Shown in pieces: positions 57,760 through 64,000 of a DNA stretch of 64,000 nt (position 1 is its first letter; each line of letters opens with the position of its first letter). The translations under genes were made by a program, and so were the position numbers. The notes beneath the pieces were generated by a model. That model was not told where the DNA came from. It did no database searches and saw nothing but the letters and a program-made list of their open reading frames with translations. Origin of the DNA: Trileptium ribeirensis (lineage: Eukaryota > Nematoda > Enoplea > Enoplida > Thoracostomopsidae); assembly GCA_030248225.1 (NCBI GenBank), contig JASANE010018300.1, positions 1-64,000 on the forward strand, read 5' to 3'.

Positions 57760-58655
57760 ACTAGTGAAGCTCGCTTGCGAGCCAGAATTCGAGTGGTGAG
57801 AACAATCCCCCGAAATCAGTTGTAGAAAGCACACACAAACAAAGCCTACACACAGTACGCAGGTGCAGCATTATATAAACCTTGAGTGATGAGTCATAGT
57901 TACGCCCGCCTCTTTTGATAGCCAACGTATGCAGTAGACAAAACATCATACAACGAGTACAAAAAACAATCAACTAACAATTTAATAATTCAATAAAACC
58001 CTAAATTGACCGTAAAAAGAACGTTAAAGAATTCAAACCGACACTTGAGAAAAATCTCATTTTAATACCAAGTATGAAGCAGAAGTGTGAAAAATATTTG
58101 CCACACAATATTTTTTACACTCGCAATCAGCTTGTTGGCCCAGAAAACCCCATATCCGACACTAAAACCAACAATAAGCACACATTTAGGTGCATTTCCC
58201 ACGACTTTTCACCCTATATGAAATTTGACGCCAACTATAGGCCTATAGACTCCAGATTGGGAAGTAGTTGAAAAACTTGTTATATATCATTGCAAAGCCC
58301 TGGTAAAGCTACATGGAATAGGCCTATTAGTTTGCGGATACCTCGTTTACTTATTGAGAAAAGTCGCAAAAACTGGAGGGGTTGCCCGAAAAATGGGCCA
58401 AAATGACGTCATTTTGCCCCATAACTTTTCTCACAGCAAAAAAATTCAAAAATCTGGCTCCGTCGGTACACCTAAATCGACCATTGCGGTTCGAATGAGC
58501 TATGTGCATCAAAATCCGCCCAACCGTTATCGAGATCCAGGTGCGACAGACACACAGACACACAGACAGGACCTTTTCAACCCCCCTCCAGAGCCAAAAT
58601 TGAAAATTCTCGTTCCACTCACTCGCTTCGCTCTCTCATTCCACTCGAATTCAAT
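57760..58655 (+). mobile_element. Dispersed element with inverted ends, copy 2
   Basis: Starts with the same 52 bases as 43401. After a private segment of about 260 bp (57815-58075) it follows copy 1 from cagaagtgtgaaa to ggttcgaatgagct and continues through tcgagatccaggtgcgacag and acacagacacacag. gaattcgagtgg near its start is inverted as ccactcgaattc near its end (58641-58652), so it may be a MITE-like unit. Confidence 0.85.
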
Positions 58656-59719
58656 AATAAACAAATTAGTCATTTGTATTTGAATTTACCTTCGTTTTAC
58701 TTTAGAGTCACCGCTCGTCCCACGCATTATGTAACTCATATCACCCATCTGGGACTATATATATATATCTGTTTTTAGTGTAGATGTTTAAAAGTTTAAA
58801 CTGGGATATCGTCAAGCGCCTAAGGTCTCAAGTGGTGAGATCCAAACTGCTGACAAAGTAACTTGTTTTTGTTATTTGTTAAAACGAGCGAAGTTGTAAT
58901 GCAAGCTTTGTTCTCTATAGGCGTAAGCCGTAGCCTTAACTTAACCTTAGATTCTCCTATATGAGGAATATACTACGCCAAAGCCTCACTCGGGGGTGGA
59001 CTCCCACCCTGACCATGAACCTCATTTACTAAGCTGTCCTTTTATGCTACGGTATAACATCCTGCTAAGGGTGCACTAACTGCAATGAGTATTTGAAATA
59101 GTAAATCAGATTTTATAAAGTAAAACTGGTCAAAAATCAGCATTCAAAAAATATGCAGTAAATACGTAGACATACACAATTGATCCATTTGGACGGATAA
59201 CGTGCCAGATATTTTATTAGGTTTGTAGAGACTATTCAATTTTCGTTCTATTTTTACATTTTTTATAAAACCGATATAACATTTTGATGAAATAAAAATA
59301 AATTGATAAAATAGCTAAAATTTTTGAACGTTTAGTACTTTAATTTCACTGAATAATTATGATGGATTTCAAAGCAAAGCAGGATAAAAATCGTCAGGTT
59401 ATATCAAGGTTACGATGGTAGAAGAAACTCAATTTATGGAGGGATCAAATTGCTGCCCAAGAATCGAAGTAGCTCCAAATTCACATCATCGACTTAAATT
59501 TTGTCTGGGTATTAGAGTATAATATAAAATGTTTAACTGATTGCAACAAATTTTCGTATAAGCCCGGAGTGATTTTGAACTGGTGAAAGCTGTGTTTTTA
59601 TCTGTATTATGTTTAGGCAACCTCTAAAAACGTATGTAAGCAAATAATAAGTCACTTTATTGTTACGCAACGAGCCGTGTTCGCACCGCACCTGTGCCAC
59701 TTGTAATATTGCCCAAATT
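58656..59719. other. Spacer without supported genes
   Basis: AT-rich; only short frames. Nothing recognised. Confidence 0.5.
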
Positions 59720-59721
59720 AG

Positions 59722-60179
59722 CATGGCTTTATTTAATAAATACAGAGAAATGGATCCGACACATGTACGAGAACGCGGAGAAGCGTTCTACGGTTTGTTT
59801 GGGTGAGAGTCTAAATTTCAAGAACGAATCAATTTTCATACTTGGTTGTTGGTAGCGAGATATAGCAACTTCTGCTTAAGGAATACATATCACTGTTTGC
59901 CTATATATGTTTAGAATCTCAGTTTTTGCTATATATGACAACCTGTTTTCGACTTTTGTACAAGAAGAAGTTTAGGGAGCAGTGCATGCGACTGCTGTTA
60001 AGCTTAGGAAAGGATTCAGGGGAGACGACCTTCACATAATTGGGACGTTACTGGAACTTTCGAGCTTATTCGCGAAAGTCCAGCAATCCGATTATCTGAA
60101 CGCAAACGAAAGTATGGACATCTTTAGGGAGATTTGTAGCCAAAACCCGATTTCTGTGATTTATATTGTTAGTCGTTGA
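59722..60179 (+). CDS. Candidate two-exon gene of unknown function
   Basis: An ATG at 59722 opens MALFNKYREMDPTHVRERGE and runs to a donor near 59800 (gtgagagt or gtttgggt). After a short intron with a tttag acceptor near 59972, a frame reads VHATAVKLRKGFRGDDLHII, LLELSSLFAKVQ and ESMDIFREICSQNP, then a stop at 60177-60179. The second part is helical and amphipathic and looks like real protein. The phase across the junction is not settled, and the family is not recognised. Confidence 0.4.
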
Positions 60180-60749
60180 AAATTTATGTCTTTGCGGTTA
60201 TACCACCCAAGAGCGAAATGGTCAATTTCAGAGATACAGTGATACTTGTGGTACAATTGGCTCGGCCTTGTGGTTCTGAAAATACCCATTTCAGCCGGAT
60301 TTATGACAAAATACTTTCGATTTTTGGGTTCCCAATGGTCTCCAAATTTTTCTAAAAATTTTTTTAAATTAATATATAAGTTTATCATTTGAACCCTATT
60401 GACAAGCTGAGTCAAATGGTACAAAAATCAGCCGAATCGGTTCATGGGTTAACAAATTAAGTTTAGGCTAAGCGAAATCATAAGCTTAGTATAAGCGAAA
60501 TTCGTTTCCCATTAATTAAATCGATTGAGTTTTGTAACCTACGTGGTCTTAAGGGTGTTTAGTTCCACCGTAGATTACACACAAACTACGACAATTTTCA
60601 GACAAAATACTCCAATGCAATCCCCAAAGCTTCTTTATTTGCTTATACCTAAGGTCTTAATGCGTAACACTTATAATGCAGACTGTTTATTTCGCACACT
60701 ACAACTAATTACAAACTTTATACACATTAAATACATAAACGGCTGAGCC
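60180..60749. other. Spacer without supported genes
   Basis: Short frames only. The right part may belong to the repeat that follows. Confidence 0.45.
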
Positions 60750-61540
60750 GTACTCACCCTGATTGAGCAGCTTCTGGGGCCGACTGAGGCCCTGATCTAA
60801 TTGCGTAACCGCTTAAATAAATTTGTTGTAGCTCAATTTCAGAGAACTCAAAATAAACCTGGTTCTAAAATCCCGTTAATTTTTCACAAAATTGCTGCTA
60901 GTCGGGTAAACGAATTCGTAGAATTGTCAAATTCGCTCTTTAACATAAATTTTAATTTATAAGTTAGAGAGCCCTTTTTTATGAAATTTCCGGAATCCCT
61001 AACTCAAAACAAATTTCTGGAGATCCAGCAGAAAAACACTTAGATTTTCTCTAATATAAGTGTAATTGTTAAGCCACCCAGGGTTTACACTCAAATCCGA
61101 TAAGTACACAATCTACAGCCCCAACAAACAAATCGTAAAATTTTAAGTTGTTTTACACTTTCTTAAAGTTATAACTTTCAAGAATTAAATACATTCTTAT
61201 TACCGGAAATGGCCGAGGGGATGAGATCCGTAGCTCCTTAATGAGCGGGCCAATTATGGCCAAATTTGGTATAGATAATCTACACGGTGCCATATTGTAT
61301 TTTGTCATAACAATCCCATCTTGACCCAGTCATTCTCCCCTAACCAGTACAGCCCAAATTTGTATGACTCTAACAAATTATGTCAATAATGGTGAGAATT
61401 TTTAAATTTCAAAAGGTTTTACAATTCACAACAATTGACTTCGTACAAGCAATCACAACTCACGTGCCACTACATACATATATCAAGCATTATAAGAAAT
61501 GTAAACAAACAAACAAACAAGCAGGCACACATAATAAATA
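60750..61540 (-). repeat. Dispersed repeat segment, copy B
   Basis: Inverted relative of 34130-34900 inside the 7.9-kb element: ccctaactcaaaac, cactcaaatccgataag, ggccgaggggatgagatccg and gtaaacaaacaaac all have partners there. No terminal repeat of the larger element was found around it. Confidence 0.8.
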
Positions 61541-62467
61541 GTTTATCCAAAACCAACAACAATTATGATATGAAACCCCCTTTCCGACATAATAGAATAT
61601 ATACACATGTCGCACAAATTACATTAAAAATATACACGTGTCAAGCTACATTACGCATTATTCAACAACAAATGCGCCGCACGTAATACATTTCACAAGA
61701 TGACTTAGATGACGCAAAAATTCTTCAAGTTTCCTAATAAAATTTTAACACGATAGATGCGTATGAAATACACATAAAGCGGTAGGATCAAATAATAGAA
61801 TTAAACTATTGAAAGTGGATTCAGTATGTCACATTATCCAATCCGTCGCAAAAAAGTTGTGCCCACATTTTCCTAAATTTTGCATTGTAACCTCATTTAC
61901 ATGGAAAGAGATATTTACCATATGCAATACAGCACTCAATCGTCAATCAGTCAAATCAGACGATTGACTTAAAATATGATCAACGAATCAATCCCTCATT
62001 CACCATTCTCTATATATAGTCTGTCAACTTTAAACCAATTCAATCAATAGTGCACCGTCATCTGCACTATTAACCACTACTGCCGTTCTGCGCCATACCA
62101 ATTTGAAATCACACCAATCGTTCCGTGTAAAAGTTTACATCAACAGTATTGCTATACCAAGGCCGCAATATACGCATATAGTAATGCAGCAATCCACCGC
62201 GAGTGTGAAATTATTGCTACATAATATAGTCTAGATACTGGCCTTTCCTAGTGACCGGCGGAAGGCTCATCTATTTTGTCATCAAACACGTTTGCAAATG
62301 TTTGAGTGTTCAACGCAATCCACAATCACCATTCACAGAGAACCGTCGTTTTTGTACAATACAACAACGTCAATATTTGTTCGTATTTGAGTTTTACAAT
62401 CGGTATAATAAAATAAATAAATTTTCTACATGTACTGCTTTATCTACATCTGAACAAAATTTAAAAA
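61541..62467. other. Spacer
   Basis: AT-rich. An open frame begins at 62251 and runs to 62679, encoding MTGGRLIYFVIKHV and a Phe/Tyr-rich product. It reaches into the duplicated unit and is not recognised. Confidence 0.4.
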
Positions 62468-62830
62468 CGTGGATCGCTGCAAGGCTACGACGTGTTTACG
62501 TTACAAAAATTAGTGACCTGGCTTATAATTTTTTCATATCAACGGATATACACTATCTATTCTGTGACTACGTAATTGCGTTCTTAACAAATATTTATTC
62601 GTTGTTGATTATTTGCCAAACTTACTACGGATCAGATAGAATTCCTATGCAAAAATTCATCGCTTATGTTATATCGTGACCGTATTGCTGGTTCTGAAAT
62701 CGACCGTCGCGACGACCACAGCTCTGCTCGCAAGCATTTCCCATTTCACTGAAGAGTTGTTCTAGTACCTATTTGCATAAAAATTCTATATATAGATATA
62801 CAATCTAAATATAGAATCATCATAGCATTA
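62468..62830 (+). repeat. Direct duplication, unit 1
   Basis: cgtggatcgctgcaaggcta and tagtgacctgg, atatcaacggatatacacta, tctgtgactacgta and later ctgctcgcaagcatttccca recur in the same order from 63226. Divergence and indels are considerable. Confidence 0.82.
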
Positions 62831-63225
62831 TACACGACATATATCATCCACATATACAATACACACCACTAAAATACTCACAGTTACATATAAAAACATC
62901 ATAAATATTACAGATATTCCACACTCAACAGCCTACATCATCAATAGCAACGAAACGACAACACACTAAACAGCGAAAACAAATAACAAAAAATATATTT
63001 CCTTAGCTATATACATACTAAAATATATACATATACGATATATTATTATATCGCCAGCGCGAACAGCCAACTCCTAGCTAAAATCTCCTTTCTAATACCA
63101 TATAATATACAAATAAACATATGGTTATTTTACATACAACTTTGCAACAGTATCCATACGAAACATAGTTATACAGTGCGCTTCAATTTGTCTACAGCCT
63201 GCAATAAAAATTTTTTTAAAGAAAT
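62831..63225. other. Spacer between duplicated units
   Basis: Low-complexity AT-rich sequence (acatatacaat-like words); no gene. Confidence 0.5.
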
Positions 63226-63830
63226 CGTGGCTGTAGCATTAGCTACGACGTGTCTACGGTTTTACAAAAATAAGTGACCTGGACTTTAAATAATTTTTTT
63301 TATATCAGCGGATATACTATGTATCATATTCTGTGACTACGTACAATTTAAGCTTCGGTTACTATAACAAATATTTAATTTTACGTGTCGTTGAAATATA
63401 TATACAGCCAAAAACACACATATATAATGCCTGCTTGAATCCAGATAAAGAAATTGCTTTTTTAAACTTTGAAAAAAATTTTACAGTCTAAATATAACTT
63501 GCATGTGCTCATATTAGTTAAATATTTTACTGATATGAAAAGTCCTTAAATGATGTTGTTAGTTTTAAATTTAAGCTAGCGCGAATATTTAATATGAACT
63601 TTATTGATCTTTGAAAAAACCTGTCACTAGAGTGGCAGCTCCCAAAAGTGATTCCGTCATTTTACCGGACAGTACTGCTCGCAAGGATTTCCCATTTATA
63701 CTGGAAGCATACATTTTAATACATATTTTCAATCATAAATGTAGAATGCATGCATTTAACATGTATACACGTACATATATGTATCCACATATACATATAC
63801 ACACTTCACATATATATATATATATTGTGC
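63226..63830 (+). repeat. Direct duplication, unit 2
   Basis: Second copy of 62468-62830, longer because of insertions; matching points are 758 bp (start) to about 950 bp (ctgctcgcaaggatttccca at 63675) downstream of unit 1. It ends in a TATATA microsatellite at about 63808-63825. Confidence 0.8.
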
Positions 63831-64000
63831 TCTGGAACCAGCGGTGTATCAAAACATTTCAATTTCTAATTTATTTATTTGTAATTGCCAGCCTTGTATA
63901 TTTCCACAGTTGTGCTGCAACAGTCAACTACAAATGCATGCAAACAGCAACGAAGAGCGACAACTAGACTAAACAAGTTTTTGCGCAATAACAAAGCTAA

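Overview
The window is invertebrate-like metazoan nuclear DNA. It is AT-rich and intron-containing, full of minisatellites and inverted-repeat elements, and carries part of a Maverick/Polinton-type mobile element. No bacterial operon, rRNA gene or CRISPR array was seen. I cannot name the species.

Region 1 (1-5.3 kb, minus strand): part of a Polinton/adintovirus-like element. It has a protein-primed family-B DNA polymerase with N-terminal C2H2 zinc fingers and, downstream on the same strand, the N-terminal part of a retroviral-type integrase that runs off the left edge. The polymerase frame is broken near its C-terminus, so this copy looks decayed. Region 2 (5.3-9.6 kb): small unassigned ORFs, a 28/16-bp minisatellite, a 21-bp array, a 75-bp triplication, and a dead copy of an exon of the next gene.

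Region 3 (9.68-28.59 kb, plus strand): ten exons of anaphase-promoting complex subunit 4 (APC4). All nine introns have GT/AG ends and matching phases. Only the first roughly 40 codons were not found. The introns hold long tandem repeats. Region 4 (29.9-30.6 kb): a frameshifted PWWP-domain relic ending in an alanine/serine/threonine minisatellite.

Region 5 (30.93-53.39 kb, minus strand, convergent with APC4): a seven-exon secreted matrix metalloproteinase without hemopexin domain. It has signal peptide, prodomain with cysteine switch, and zinc catalytic domain, and its poly(A) signal overlaps the stop codon. A 7.9-kb GC-richer element with 76-78 bp terminal inverted repeats and no recognisable transposase lies in its fifth intron. 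A 503-bp Harbinger-like MITE with TAA target duplication sits 35 bp from the exon 4 acceptor. Exon 4 is the only exon without a phase-compatible canonical donor.

Region 6 (53.4-64 kb): mainly dispersed repeats, including second copies of families seen in the MMP introns, a SINE-like tRNA head, one unassigned two-exon candidate gene (59.7-60.2 kb) and a diverged direct duplication at the right edge. All gene calls rest on reading motifs and splice phases by eye; no database search was run.
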